Shown: positions 10,601 to 18,918, numbered from the stretch's first letter. The stretch is 64,000 bases of DNA from Thiohalocapsa halophila (GCF_016583825.1 NZ_NRRV01000014.1:1-64000); one strand, 5' to 3'. Translations and numbers: made by a program. The notes: generated from the letters alone by a model not told the origin.

Positions 10601-10820
10601 CGGCGCCGGCGCCGAGACCCGGGTGGTCATCGGCACCGTGATCCTCTCCGGCGTGCTCGCCGCCACCCTGTTCACGCTCTTCGTCGTGCCCGTGGCCTAC
10701 GACCTGCTGGCCAGGCGCACCGGCTCGCCGGGGGACGTGGCGCGGCGGTTGGTGCGGGAGGAGACGCTGACAGCACCGGCTGCGGTGGTGGGTCGGGAAT
10801 CCTCTGAATTGGCAGGCTGA
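7662..10820 (+). CDS. RND-family efflux permease (HAE1-type)
   Basis: 1052-aa inner-membrane proton-driven transporter, full length for the family. It starts S-V-R-R-P-V-L-A-T-V-L in the first transmembrane helix. TM4 carries the G-L-V-V-D-D-A-I-V-V-L-E-N motif with the proton-relay aspartates. The second half has S-A-K-N-G-I-L-I-V-E-F-A-N, matching TM10. Two large periplasmic loops lie between TM1-2 and TM7-8. It forms an operon with the adaptor just upstream (4-bp overlap). The substrate cannot be read from sequence; the SAKNGILIVEFA form is typical of multidrug exporters and not of heavy-metal CusA types. A 28-bp stretch of its 3' end is repeated at 11668-11695. Confidence 0.95.
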   Translation: MILSDVSVRRPVLATVLSLLLVAFGLVAFDRLPLREYPDIDPPVVSVDTVYPGAAANVVETRITQLIEDRIAGVEGIETIESVSEDGRSTITIEFGIGRDIDGAANDIRDRVSGILDQLPVEAEPPDIQKVDSSDDVIMWLNLVSEGMTVPELTDYARRYLVDRFSVLDGVARVRVGGDQTYAMRVWLDRNALAARGLTVADIESALRAENVELPAGSVESLERQFSVRTERNFQTPEQFARLVVARGEDGYLVRLGDVARVERGTEEDRTVFRGNGVPMIGLGIIKQSTANTIAVADAAKAEMARLNPTLPEGMEIKQSYDTSVFVKDAIKEVYKTLGIAIALVVLVIFLFLGSLRAMLVPAVTVPVSLVATFTVLLMLGFSVNILTLLALVLAIGLVVDDAIVVLENIHRRMEQYGETRLVAAYRGTRQVGFAVVATTVVLVAVFVPIAFLQGDVGRLFSEFALTMAAAVTFSTFVALSLSPMLASKILPKSTQRSTRRASLSTGVDWVFERVRRGYGVLLRFFLRQKWLVGLLFAATVAGAWWLFEQIPQEYAPQEDRGAFFVLVNGPKGAAFGYMEEYMDEIERRLLPYAESGEAIRVLMRTPRGFGGGDSFNTGIVIMVMAPFGERRSTFAIMNEIRAKLGDLPGVRAFPVMRQGFGARIAKPLQFVIGGGTYEELAAWRDRLLAEIDASNPGLIGIDWDYKETKPQLRVEIDYDRAADLGVTVSTIGRTLETMLGSRKVTTYIDAGEEYDLILEGERDAQRTPASLQNIYVRSERSGELIPLSNLVRVTEMADSNALNRYNRIRAITIEANLADDLALGDALAYLEDLVAEHLPEQAVVDYKGQSQDFRSSGGGILFVFLLGVAVVYLVLAAQFESWVHPFVIMLTVPLAMAGALLGLWVTGQTLNIYSEIGLIMLVGLSAKNGILIVEFANQLRDQGHAFRDALLEAADVRLRPIVMTGITTAAGSIPLLISTGAGAETRVVIGTVILSGVLAATLFTLFVVPVAYDLLARRTGSPGDVARRLVREETLTAPAAVVGRESSELAG

Positions 10821-10897
10821 CACTGGTGTGCCAGACTCGATGAAGCTCAGCGAGACATCGCGGTCTGGCGCGTGGTGACCTGCGAGCCGGGCCTGCT
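10665..10897. repeat. Source copy of a duplicated segment (RND 3' end plus flank)
   Basis: Bases 10665-10692 recur exactly at 11668-11695, and 10828-10897 recur with roughly 80% identity at 11690-11759. In the downstream copy the two pieces are joined at a shared GTGCC. The second piece can be read as the C-terminal tail of an antitoxin-like protein (A-R-L-D-E-A-Q-R-D-I-A). Confidence 0.75.
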
Positions 10898-10969
10898 CCA
10901 CTCGGATGTCGGCGGCTGTGCAAACTCCAAGGCAACCGAACTGTCGCCAACCCATAAGGCGGAGCTGAT

Positions 10970-11320
10970 ATGCAAGCGGCACTGAAGCGTTTTCCACCCC
11001 CGGTCCGCGAAGACGCGCACGGCGTACTGCGTGTCGCCGGCTCCCGCGTCACGCTCGACGCGCTCGTTGAGCTGTTCGACCAAGGCGCCGGCGCCGAGGA
11101 CATCGCGCTGGCCTTCGAGTCCCTGGAACTGCACCAGGTGTATGCCGCCTTGGGCTGGTACCTGGCCAATCGCGCCGCGCTCGACAGCTACCTCCGCGCC
11201 CAGGCCGACGCGCGCGGCGCGGCGCGGGAGGAGGCCCAGCGGCGCTGTCCTCCCGCCGCATGGCGCAGCCGCCTAGCTGTGCGCATACGCGGTCGACGCG
11301 ATGCTCCGGCTGCTGGCTGA
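10970..11320 (+). CDS. DUF433 family antitoxin-like protein
   Basis: 116 aa. The first 85 residues follow the DUF433 (PF04255) pattern: R-V-A-G-S-R-V-T-L-D-A-L-V then G-A-G-A-E-D-I-A, L-E-L-H-Q-V-Y-A-A-L-G-W-Y-L. This is a small winged-helix-like fold found as the antitoxin partner of DUF5615 toxins. It overlaps the downstream toxin-like gene by 20 bp, as expected for a translationally coupled pair. The C-terminal 30 Arg-rich residues are poorly conserved and may simply fill the overlap. Autoregulation by the antitoxin is inferred from family behaviour. Confidence 0.85.
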   Translation: MQAALKRFPPPVREDAHGVLRVAGSRVTLDALVELFDQGAGAEDIALAFESLELHQVYAALGWYLANRAALDSYLRAQADARGAAREEAQRRCPPAAWRSRLAVRIRGRRDAPAAG

Positions 11321-11651
11321 CGAGAATCTCAACGCCCACATCGTCAGGGGCCTGCGTCGGCGGCTCGACGGCTTGGACCTTGCAACCGTGCAATCCTTGG
11401 GGCTCGCGGGCGCGGATGACCCTGCCGTGCTGCAGGTGGCCGCCGAACAAGGCCGGGTGCTTGTGACCCAGGATGTTCAAACCATGACGCGCTTCGCCTT
11501 CGAGCGCGTCGATGCCGGGTTGAGTATGCCCGGGGTCATCGAGATTGTCGCTGGCGCGGCACTCGGGGTCGTCATCGATGAGCTCGCCATCCTCGTCGAA
11601 GCGAGCGAAGTGGCTGAATGGGAAGGCCAAGTCGTCTATGTGCCCTTGTAG
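11301..11651 (+). CDS. DUF5615 family PIN-like toxin
   Basis: 116 aa. It begins M-L-R-L-L-A-D-E-N-L-N, with acidic residues typical of PIN-fold RNases, and continues with L-A-G-A-D-D-P-A-V-L and G-R-V-L-V-T-Q-D-V-Q-T-M, then an M-P-G-V-I-E-I segment. These match DUF5615 (PF18480, a Mut7-C/PIN-like group). The likely activity is RNA cleavage by the acidic site, as inferred for VapC-like toxins. Paired with the DUF433 gene upstream. The TA pair sits between two copies of a duplicated RND-end segment. Confidence 0.85.
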   Translation: MLRLLADENLNAHIVRGLRRRLDGLDLATVQSLGLAGADDPAVLQVAAEQGRVLVTQDVQTMTRFAFERVDAGLSMPGVIEIVAGAALGVVIDELAILVEASEVAEWEGQVVYVPL

Positions 11652-11667
11652 CCATCTATCGCGAGCG

Positions 11668-11759
11668 ACCCTGTTCACGCTCTTCGTCGTGCCCGACTCG
11701 ATCAAGCCGAGCGCGACATCGCAGGCGGGCACGTGGTGGACTACGAGCCCGGCCTGCTG
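11668..11759. repeat. Deleted duplicate of the 10665-10897 segment
   Basis: 28 bp identical to the RND gene 3' end are fused at GTGCC to a roughly 80% identical copy of 10828-10897. The reading A-R-L-D-Q-A-E-R-D-I then V-V-D-Y-E-P-G-L-L continues to a stop at about 11812 and resembles an antitoxin tail. Confidence 0.75.
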
Positions 11760-11809
11760 GACCGATTGAGTGACGAGATCGGCGATGGCCCCGTCGAGCC
11801 TGCCGCTCC

Positions 11810-11908
11810 GTGAGCACGTTGCGTCTGAGCCGAGGCGCCATCGCCATCGACGATTTCTTTCGCGAGGTGGAGCGATGGGATCAACAGAAGCGACAAGACG
11901 ACGACTGA
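11810..11908 (+). pseudogene. Possible remnant of a TumE-like toxin C-terminus
   Basis: A 32-aa open frame from a GTG, reading R-G-A-I-A-I-D-D-F-F-R-E-V-E-R-W. It overlaps the start of the TumA-like gene in the way a toxin gene would precede its antitoxin. It is far too short for a working toxin. The assignment leans on its position before a TumA-like regulator and is weak. Confidence 0.3.
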
Positions 11909-12249
11909 CGATCACCGTCGATGCCTACTGGCGCGGCGCCCTGCGTGAGGCGGCGTCAGCCGCGTTTTCTGCTGACTCGTACATGGGCGAAACCCTCAAC
12001 TTCGAGACGTCGGCGACGTTCTTCGGCCGGCTGATCGGACAGCGTTGGAGGCTGCTTCAGGTGCTGCAACGGGAGGGCGCGTTGACCATTGATGCGCTGG
12101 CGTTGCGTGCCGGGCTGCCGGCCGAGACCATCGGCGGGGACGTCTCAGTGCTGCTGGAGCTTGGGCTCGTCGAGCAGGCGGCCGATGGGCGCCTGAACTG
12201 TCCGTTCGCCGACATCCATGTCGATATGCATCTGCGCGAGGCGATCTAG
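11875..12249 (+). CDS. HVO_A0114/TumA-family winged-helix DNA-binding protein
   Basis: 124 aa from the ATG at 11875, which follows GAGGTGGAGCG. The C-terminal half (about 55-115) is a winged helix: Q-R-W-R-L-L-Q-V-L-Q-R-E-G then I-D-A-L-A-L-R-A-G-L-P and V-S-V-L-L-E-L-G-L-V-E. This is the pattern of HVO_A0114-type regulators, many of which are TumA antitoxins preceded by a TumE toxin. Only a fragment that might be TumE is upstream, so this may be an orphan antitoxin left after toxin loss. DNA binding is inferred from the fold. Confidence 0.7.
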   Translation: MGSTEATRRRLTITVDAYWRGALREAASAAFSADSYMGETLNFETSATFFGRLIGQRWRLLQVLQREGALTIDALALRAGLPAETIGGDVSVLLELGLVEQAADGRLNCPFADIHVDMHLREAI

Positions 12250-12373
12250 GCGTCAACTTGCACACGAGATGCGAGCGCCTGCGCCGCGGGCTCACATTCA
12301 GCACCGGCCCGCGACTTTGCGCTGAGACTCATGCTCATCGACCGCCAACGACTTCTCGCGCTCCGGTAAGACC

Positions 12374-12666
12374 ATGAAAGCTCTTTACGTCGCCATGCAG
12401 GACCCGGATTCCCGCCGCTGGGCACCAGTTGCGCGGCTGCGTAGGGAAAACGAGCATTACCTGTTCGACTACAAGCGCGGCCCGATCCCGACGCGCCGAT
12501 CCAGTATCGCTTGCTCTGCCGCCTCTCGGCGCCCTGGCCGACACAGTTTCAGCCCTGCGCGGACGACCAATTTCAACCGGTCACCGTCAATCTCGACGAC
12601 TTGCCACACGCGGAACCAAGCGCAGCTCGATGTGATTACCGACAGCGCAGAGTCCATCCGGCGTAG
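12374..12666 (+). pseudogene. Frameshifted remnant of a small protein starting M-K-A-L-Y-V-A-M-Q-D-P
   Basis: The first 36 residues (M-K-A-L-Y-V-A-M-Q-D-P-D, then R-R-W-A-P-V, then H-Y-L-F-D-Y-K-R-G) look like the start of a family whose members begin with a 'lYvaw-dp-sr-W-pvg-L' pattern. At about 12480 the frame is lost. In another frame a plausible continuation reads A-P-I-Q-Y-R-L-L-C-R-L-S-A-P-W-P to a TAG at 12664. So the locus looks like a gene broken by an indel or internal deletion. I do not know the product. Confidence 0.45.
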
Positions 12667-12869
12667 AGCGGTCGCGTCCGGCTGCTTAGGATTTCTCGCC
12701 GGTCGCGACTGCCTCTCCGCGGCATCGTCTTCGCCATGCCTGCCGCCTCCGATCCGCTGCAAAGCGCACCGGCTCGCCCCGCGACGTGTTGCGGCGGTAG
12801 GCGCGGAAGGACGCTTGCTCGTCACCGGCCGCCACCGACGGATACGCAGACATTTCATCGTCGCGCTGC

Positions 12870-13015
12870 TCCAGCGCCCACTCGCAAGGGCACTCTGCCG
12901 GCCCGCCCATGCCTCACCTACATTGGCACAGAGAGCCCGCTTTAGGTGTACGACTTCAGCCGCAACGACGCCGAGCGCGACGACGAGGGAACAGTGTGCG
13001 CCGGCTGTCACCTAG
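12870..13015 (+). pseudogene. Possible IS66 transposase fragment
   Basis: One frame reads L-T-Y-I-G-T-E-S-P-L, a stop, then V-Y-D-F-S-R-N-D-A-E-R-D-D. This resembles the 'Y-vG...P--vyDf--sR--dg' block of IS66-family transposases, with an internal stop and nothing recognisable on either side. It would be old debris of an insertion next to the defence cluster. Tentative; the rest of 12250-13148 holds no supportable gene. Confidence 0.3.
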
Positions 13016-13148
13016 CGCTCCCACCCGTAGGATGCAGGATGCCCGGTGCAGCCGTTTATCGAAGGCCTGACGTTCCGGTACACTGCCTGTAGGCTGCGGC
13101 GCCGCTACAATCTACACGCACACCTCGGCCGCGCCACCTCAAGCGTAC

Positions 13149-16025
13149 ATGTCCACGGCAGGCACCTTCTCTCGCCACCAGACCCAGTTTTTCGCGTGGG
13201 AGCTGACCCGGCGCGCCAACGCTGACACGGTCGAGTCCCTGGGATCGACGCTGGTGGACGCCCAGGTCGATCTGAATCCGCATCAGGTCGAGGCCGCTCT
13301 GTTCGCCTGCCGCAACCCGTTCTCGCGCGGCGTGATCCTGGCCGACGAGGTGGGCCTCGGGAAGACCATCGAGGCGGGCCTGGTGCTGGCCCAACTCTGG
13401 GCCGAGCGCAAGCGCCGTGTGCTGATCATCGTCCCGGCCAACCTGCGCAAGCAGTGGCATCAGGAATTGAAGGACAAATTCGCCCTGGACGGCCAGATCC
13501 TGGAATCCAAAGGCTACAACCAGCAGAAGCGCGACGGCGTCGCCAACCCCTTCGACAGCGCCGGCCCCGTCATCTGCTCCTACCAGTTCGCAAAGGCCAG
13601 GATCGACGACCTGCGCCAGGTGCCCTGGGACATCGTCGTCTTCGACGAGGCCCATCGCCTGCGCAACGTCTACAAGCCCGGCAACGTCATCGCCAACACC
13701 CTGAAGGACGGCCTGCAACCGGTGCCGGCGAAAGTGCTGCTCACCGCGACCCCGCTGCAGAACTCGCTGCTGGAACTGTTCGGCCTGGTCAGCGTCATCG
13801 ACGAGCGCGTCTTCGGGGATCTCGACAGCTTCCGCCGCCAATTCGCGCGGATCCACCAGCCCGAGACCTTGCAGGCCCTGCGCCGTCGCATCGCCCCACT
13901 GTGCAAGCGCACCCTGCGCAAGCAGGTCGCGCACAGCATCAGCTACACCAACCGCATCCCCATCGTCCAGGAGTTCACGCCGGGCGACGACGAGCAGCGC
14001 CTGCGCGCACTGGTCGCCGACTACCTGCGCCGTCCGGACCTCAAGGCCCTGCCCAACAGCCAGCGACAGCTGATCTCACTGGTGTTGTGGAAGCTGTTGG
14101 CCTCAAGCACCCATGCCATCGGCGGCGCGCTGGGCACCATGGCGGCACGGCTGGAGCGGCTGCTCGCGGACACGCCCGAGCCCGCGGACCTGAGCGACGC
14201 CATGGGGCAGGACTTCGAGGCCCTGGACGAGGCGACCGAAGATGACGGGGATGGGCAGCCAGACGCAGAAGCACCCCTGAACGCCAACGAGCGCGAGGCC
14301 ATCGCCAACGAGATCGCCGAGCTGCGCGGCTACGAACGGCTGGCCAAGCGCATCCGCGACAACGCCAAGGGCGAGGCCTTGCTGACGGCGCTGGATCGTG
14401 CCTTTCAGGAACTGGAGCGCCTCGGCGCACCACGCAAGGCGCTGATCTTCACCGAGTCCCGCCGCACCCAGGACTATCTGCTGTCGCTGCTCGCCGAGAC
14501 CGATTACGGCCACAGGATCGTCCTATTCAACGGCAGCAACAACGGGCCTGATGCCCAGCGCATCTATCGGGACTGGCTGAAACGCCATGCCGGCAGCGAC
14601 CGCATCACGGGCTCCAAGACCGCCGACACCCGCGCCGCGCTGGTGGAGCATTTCCGCGACAACGGCACCGTGATGATTGCCACCGAGGCCGGCGCCGAGG
14701 GCATCAACCTCCAGTTCTGCTCGCTGGTCATCAACTACGACCTGCCCTGGAACCCCCAGCGCGTCGAGCAGCGCATCGGCCGCTGCCACCGCTACGGGCA
14801 GCGCTTCGACGTGGTGGTGGTCAACTTCATCGACCGCAGCAACGACGCCGACCGCCGCGTCTACCAGTTGTTGGAGCAGAAGTTCCAGCTCTTCAGCGGC
14901 GTCTTCGGCGCCAGCGACGAGGTCCTCGGCGCCATCGGCTCCGGTGTCGACTTCGAGCGCCGCATCGCCGAGATCTACCAGCGCTGTCGCGACCCCGCGA
15001 CCATCCGCGACGGCTTCGAGCAGCTTCAGCTCGACCTGGCCGCCGAGATCAACGAGGCCATGGTCCGCACCCGCGACATCCTGCTGGAGCACTTCGATGA
15101 GCAAGTGCTGGAGCGCGTCCGCGACGACAGCATCGAGACCCGCGACCGCTTCGAGCACCTGTTCCTGGATCTGACCCGCGCCGAGCTTAACGGCCACGCC
15201 ACGTTCGATACCGACAACGGCTTCACGCTGCACAGTCTCCCGAGCCCTACTCTTGCGGGGCAGGTGCCCCTCGGCCGGTACAAACTCCCGCGTCGCTCCG
15301 AAGATACGCACTTGTACCGGCTCGCTCACCCCCTCGGTGAGTATCTGCTGGCGCAGGCCAAGTCCCGCGTGCTGACGGCGGCGCACCTCGTCTTCGACTA
15401 CGACGCCTATCCAAAGCGCATCAGCACACTGGAGCCCTGGCGCGGGAGCCGCGGCACGCTCGTCGCCGAACTGCTGACCGTGAGCTCCCTCGCCGGCCGG
15501 GAGCAACGCCTAATGGCCGCCGCGATCACCGAAGACGGCCGACTTCTCACCGACAACGATCCGGAAAAGCTGCTGCGCCTGCCAGTGTCCAGCCAGACCG
15601 CCCTCGATGTCGCGCCCGAACCGCCTCCGGCGTTGGCATCGGACCTGGAGCAGCGCCGCAACCAGCTGGCGCAGCGCATCAACGAGCGCAACCTCGGCTA
15701 CTTCCAGCAAGAGGTCGAAAAGCTCGACGCGTGGGCCGACGACCTCAAGGTCGGCCTGGAGCAGGAGATCAAGGAGCTGGACCGGCAGATCAAAGAGGTC
15801 CACCGCACCGCCACCGTCGCCGCGACCTTGGACGAGAAGCTGCACTGGCAGAAGCAGCAGCGCGAGCTGGAGCAGCGCCGGGGGCGGATGCGGCGGGAGT
15901 TGTTTGATCGTCAAGACGAGATTGAAGGCAAGCGTAACGATCTGATCGCCGATCTGGAGATGCAACTGGGGCAACAAGCCGAGACACACAGGTTGTTCAT
16001 CGTCGAATGGGAGTTGACCGGGTGA
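13149..16025 (+). CDS. SNF2/RapA-type superfamily 2 helicase of a defence cluster
   Basis: 958 aa. Helicase motif I is A-D-E-V-G-L-G-K-T at about 65-73, motif II is D-E-A-H at 166-169, T-A-T-P-L-Q-N follows near 199, and motif VI is Q-R-I-G-R-C-H-R-Y-G-Q at about 541-551. These are the SNF2/RapA form. Residues 350-400 form an acidic insertion, and the C-terminus (about 830-950) is a charged coiled coil. Such ATPases translocate on double-stranded DNA. It opens a run of plus-strand genes containing AIPR, Mod and Res, where SNF2 proteins often occur with type III-like or DISARM-like defence genes. No nuclease motif seen in this protein. Its exact partner role is inferred. Confidence 0.88.
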   Translation: MSTAGTFSRHQTQFFAWELTRRANADTVESLGSTLVDAQVDLNPHQVEAALFACRNPFSRGVILADEVGLGKTIEAGLVLAQLWAERKRRVLIIVPANLRKQWHQELKDKFALDGQILESKGYNQQKRDGVANPFDSAGPVICSYQFAKARIDDLRQVPWDIVVFDEAHRLRNVYKPGNVIANTLKDGLQPVPAKVLLTATPLQNSLLELFGLVSVIDERVFGDLDSFRRQFARIHQPETLQALRRRIAPLCKRTLRKQVAHSISYTNRIPIVQEFTPGDDEQRLRALVADYLRRPDLKALPNSQRQLISLVLWKLLASSTHAIGGALGTMAARLERLLADTPEPADLSDAMGQDFEALDEATEDDGDGQPDAEAPLNANEREAIANEIAELRGYERLAKRIRDNAKGEALLTALDRAFQELERLGAPRKALIFTESRRTQDYLLSLLAETDYGHRIVLFNGSNNGPDAQRIYRDWLKRHAGSDRITGSKTADTRAALVEHFRDNGTVMIATEAGAEGINLQFCSLVINYDLPWNPQRVEQRIGRCHRYGQRFDVVVVNFIDRSNDADRRVYQLLEQKFQLFSGVFGASDEVLGAIGSGVDFERRIAEIYQRCRDPATIRDGFEQLQLDLAAEINEAMVRTRDILLEHFDEQVLERVRDDSIETRDRFEHLFLDLTRAELNGHATFDTDNGFTLHSLPSPTLAGQVPLGRYKLPRRSEDTHLYRLAHPLGEYLLAQAKSRVLTAAHLVFDYDAYPKRISTLEPWRGSRGTLVAELLTVSSLAGREQRLMAAAITEDGRLLTDNDPEKLLRLPVSSQTALDVAPEPPPALASDLEQRRNQLAQRINERNLGYFQQEVEKLDAWADDLKVGLEQEIKELDRQIKEVHRTATVAATLDEKLHWQKQQRELEQRRGRMRRELFDRQDEIEGKRNDLIADLEMQLGQQAETHRLFIVEWELTG

Positions 16026-16157
16026 GTGAGAACGGATCCGGGGACGGCGCTCAAGTACCAGTGTAGAAGGGCGCCGGTAAACTGTTTGCTGAAAGGGGCG
16101 ACAATCAGCGCTCTGAGTCGGAAAAGATGCGGCACCATCAATTCCGGGGGCCCACTG

Positions 16158-17966
16158 ATGACTCCGCTTGACGATTCGCAGCTGGACCTGCTCAAGCGTG
16201 AGCTAGAGACGGAGTATGTGCCCCACTTGCCGCCGATACAGTCATCGACCACGGCTCCCAACGATATCAAAAAGAAGAATCTTTCGCGCGCCTTGAGCGC
16301 CTATGCGCTGGCGCAAGTATGCGAGATTACGGCCCAGCAAGCCGCCGCAAGCGTAGTCGATGACTTCGACGATGGCGGTGTAGATGCCATCTATTGGCAC
16401 CAAGCAACCGACACGCTTTATCTGGTGCAAGGCAAGCTGAAAAAGGGAGCGGATTTCAAGCTGGACGAGGCGTTGAAGTTTGGACAGGGCATTTCGAAGC
16501 TTCTTGCCCAGGAGCTTTCCTCCCTCAATCTACATGTCCAGAACCGGAGAACAGATATCGAAACAGCGATAGAAGACGCCGCTAAGGTCTCTGCTCTCGT
16601 GGTCTTTGTCGGGGGCCAGATCAGCACTCAAGCGCGCGAAGCATTGAACGCGACTCTAGGCCGAGAGGCAGCGAATGATGAACGTGTCGACACAACCCTG
16701 CAAGTTCTGAATAGTGCAGCGCTCGCGAATCGTCTGCGGCAAGCCAAGGCATGGCAAACGGTCAATGTGGAGCTTTACATCAGCAATTCTGCACAAATCG
16801 GCAGCGGACGAAAGGCTTACATTGGCGTCGCCGCGCTCACAGATCTCGCTAGATTCCATCAGCAGTATGGCGACGCGCTCTACGACAAGAACATCCGGAC
16901 GTTCTTGGGCAGGAAATCGGCAGTCAACAAATCCATCGCCACATCTCTCAGAAGCTGGCCGGCAGATTTTTTCTTTTTGAACAACGGCGTTACCGTCCTC
17001 TGCGAGTTGATCGATCCAAAGGGAAAAGCGCGAAATAGCGGTCAAGGCCGCAAGTTCAAGCTCCGCGGGCTGTCGGTGATCAACGGCGCGCAGACAATTT
17101 CGTCAGCAGCCGGGTTCATACGCGACAACCCGACAGCCGACCTTAGCGATGCCAGGATCGCAGTCACCTTGATACAGGCCGACACAGAGGGCGACTTCTC
17201 GAAATCCGTGACCCGCGCACGAAACCACCAGAATCCAGTCCGAATCGCCGATTTTGTCTCGCTTGACGGCGAGCAGGAACGTTTACGGCAAGAGATCGCC
17301 TACCTCGGTATACGCTACATCTACAAGGCCGGGACGCAGGCTCTGGCTTCGACAGCCAGCATCCATGTGGGCGAGGCCGCCAAGGCGCTTGCGATGTTTT
17401 CCCCCGATCCGAGAGTCGCCGTCTGGGCGAAGCAGGAGCCCGCTGCGCTGGTAGATTCGTCATCGGACCTGTATCGCAGGCTCTTCCCGAGCACGCTCTC
17501 TGCACATGAACTTGTCAATGCGGTTCATTACTTTAGGTACGTGGAATGTCGGATGCTGCAAGAAGAGCAACAGTCTAGCGGTGACAGAGAGCGGAAAATC
17601 TACCGGCACGGCCTGTACGCTCTTGCTTGGATGTTGGCGAAGCGGGTGAAGGACGAACGGAAAAAGATAGGCGTTTTCGACGCGGGCAAACTTGAGACGC
17701 AGCTAAGCCAACCGTTCGACAGCCTGCGGCAACGGTTGGTGACGCACCTAACTTCCGGGTCTTTGACTTGTGGTCCTTTGGCGTTCTTCAGAAATAGTTC
17801 CTTTGTTCTGCCTGCGCTCGAAGCGCTTGCGGTCGAGGAGTTTGGCCTTGCGAGCGACGCGGCGATCAGCCACCTACGCCCGCAGGTCGATCCCCAAGTG
17901 GGCTATCCAAAGCGCCTGTTCGACTATGTGATTTCGAGAGCGCCCCAGATCGGTGGTCTGTCGTGA
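16158..17966 (+). CDS. AIPR-family (abortive phage resistance) protein
   Basis: 602 aa from the ATG at 16158; 44 further upstream codons are open but lack family character. The N-terminus shows a PD-(D/E)XK-like core: D-D-G-G-V-D-A-I-Y-W (Asp76) followed by L-Y-L-V-Q-G-K-L-K (Gln91, Lys93). The centre has F-F-F-L-N-N-G-V-T (about 271-279) and L-S-V-I-N-G-A-Q-T, hallmarks of AIPR (PF10592). AIPR proteins occur beside restriction systems and are thought to be nucleases that cause abortive infection. Base composition is lower in GC than the helicase next door, hinting at separate acquisition. It lies 132 bp after the helicase and 84 bp before the TA pair. Confidence 0.88.
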   Translation: MTPLDDSQLDLLKRELETEYVPHLPPIQSSTTAPNDIKKKNLSRALSAYALAQVCEITAQQAAASVVDDFDDGGVDAIYWHQATDTLYLVQGKLKKGADFKLDEALKFGQGISKLLAQELSSLNLHVQNRRTDIETAIEDAAKVSALVVFVGGQISTQAREALNATLGREAANDERVDTTLQVLNSAALANRLRQAKAWQTVNVELYISNSAQIGSGRKAYIGVAALTDLARFHQQYGDALYDKNIRTFLGRKSAVNKSIATSLRSWPADFFFLNNGVTVLCELIDPKGKARNSGQGRKFKLRGLSVINGAQTISSAAGFIRDNPTADLSDARIAVTLIQADTEGDFSKSVTRARNHQNPVRIADFVSLDGEQERLRQEIAYLGIRYIYKAGTQALASTASIHVGEAAKALAMFSPDPRVAVWAKQEPAALVDSSSDLYRRLFPSTLSAHELVNAVHYFRYVECRMLQEEQQSSGDRERKIYRHGLYALAWMLAKRVKDERKKIGVFDAGKLETQLSQPFDSLRQRLVTHLTSGSLTCGPLAFFRNSSFVLPALEALAVEEFGLASDAAISHLRPQVDPQVGYPKRLFDYVISRAPQIGGLS

Positions 17967-18050
17967 GTTGGGCGAACTGACAGGCCCGTACCGTAACGAC
18001 AATGTAGCTACGCGCGTGCTATTCTGGAGCTGATCTATGAGGAGTTCACC

Positions 18051-18344
18051 ATGAATCACAACGCCGTCGAACCCCAACCCAAGCGCGAGAGCCTGAACCT
18101 GAGAGTGCCGCCTGAGGTGCGCGACCTGATCGACCAGGCGGCGCGGGCGCTGGGTAAGAACCGCACCGAGTTCATCCTGGAGGCGAGCTGCCGAGCGGCG
18201 GAGGAGGCGCTGTTGGATCGGGCGCTGCTCCGGGTGGACGAGGCCGCGTTCGCCGAGTTTCAGGCGCGGCTGGACCGGCCGCCGGCGCCGAACGAGCGCC
18301 TGCGCAAGACCATGCAGGCGGCAGTTCCCTGGGAGCACGAGTGA
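18051..18344 (+). CDS. DUF1778/TacA-type ribbon-helix-helix antitoxin
   Basis: 97 aa. The N-terminal ribbon-helix-helix reads E-S-L-N-L-R-V-P-P-E-V-R-D-L-I-D-Q-A-A, followed by G-K-N-R-T-E-F-I-L-E-A, the DUF1778 signature. The C-terminus (about 60-97) would wrap around and neutralise the acetyltransferase toxin. It overlaps the toxin start by 4 bp (GTGA), so the pair is co-translated. Autorepression of its promoter is expected from the family. Confidence 0.9.
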   Translation: MNHNAVEPQPKRESLNLRVPPEVRDLIDQAARALGKNRTEFILEASCRAAEEALLDRALLRVDEAAFAEFQARLDRPPAPNERLRKTMQAAVPWEHE

Positions 18345-18853
18345 CGCTGCGCGCCCCGGTGGCGCTGACCGAGGCGCACGACTGTGCGGCGTTCGATTGC
18401 GGGCGCCCGTCGTTGAATCAATGGCTGGCCGCGCGCGCGTTGCGCAACCAGATCGCCGGTGCTTCGCGTACCTATGTGGCTTGTGACTCTGAGGCCCAAG
18501 GTCCGGTCCGGGTCGTCGGCTACTACGCGCTGGCGGCCGGAGCGGTCGCGGCCAAGGCCGCGACAGGCCGGTTTCGGCGCAACATGCCCGACCCAGTCCC
18601 CGTCGTGCTGCTCGCGCGCCTGGCGGCGGATCGGCGCTACCAAGGCCGCGGCCTCGGCCGCGCCCTGCTGCGCGATGCCGGTCGCCGTGTCGTATCGGCG
18701 GCCGACACCATCGGCATCCGCGGCCTCTTGGTGCATGCGCTCGACGATGCCGCACGCGGCCTGTACCAGCACCTGGGCTTCGACCCTTCCCCGCTGGACC
18801 CCATGACCTTGATGATCACACTGTCGGACCTGCGTGCGGCGCTGGATGAGTAA
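18341..18853 (+). CDS. GNAT-family toxin (TacT/AtaT-like acetyltransferase)
   Basis: 170 aa from a GTG start that overlaps the antitoxin stop. It follows the GNAT toxin pattern: an early F-D-C-G-R-P-S-L-N-Q-W-L block, the acetyl-CoA loop R-R-Y-Q-G-R-G-L-G-R-A-L at about 96-107, and Y-Q-H-L-G-F near 145 with the expected catalytic tyrosine. Known relatives acetylate the amino group of aminoacyl-tRNAs and stop translation. The target here is inferred. The pair is inserted inside the defence cluster between AIPR and Mod. Confidence 0.9.
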   Translation: MTLRAPVALTEAHDCAAFDCGRPSLNQWLAARALRNQIAGASRTYVACDSEAQGPVRVVGYYALAAGAVAAKAATGRFRRNMPDPVPVVLLARLAADRRYQGRGLGRALLRDAGRRVVSAADTIGIRGLLVHALDDAARGLYQHLGFDPSPLDPMTLMITLSDLRAALDE

Positions 18854-18892
18854 ACGCGACATGACAACAAGACCGAGCAAGAACGTTGCACT

Positions 18893-18918
18893 CGTTCCCA
18901 CGCTCCGGCGTGGGAACG
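18893..18918. repeat. REP-like palindrome
   Basis: CGTTCCCACGC and GCGTGGGAACG form a perfect 11-bp stem around TCCG. It is the first of three hairpins in the Tac-Mod gap and looks like a REP unit processed by RAYT transposases. Confidence 0.85.

Noticed and set aside
14523..15506. 327-aa minus-strand open frame
   Set aside because: Antisense shadow of the SNF2 helicase gene.
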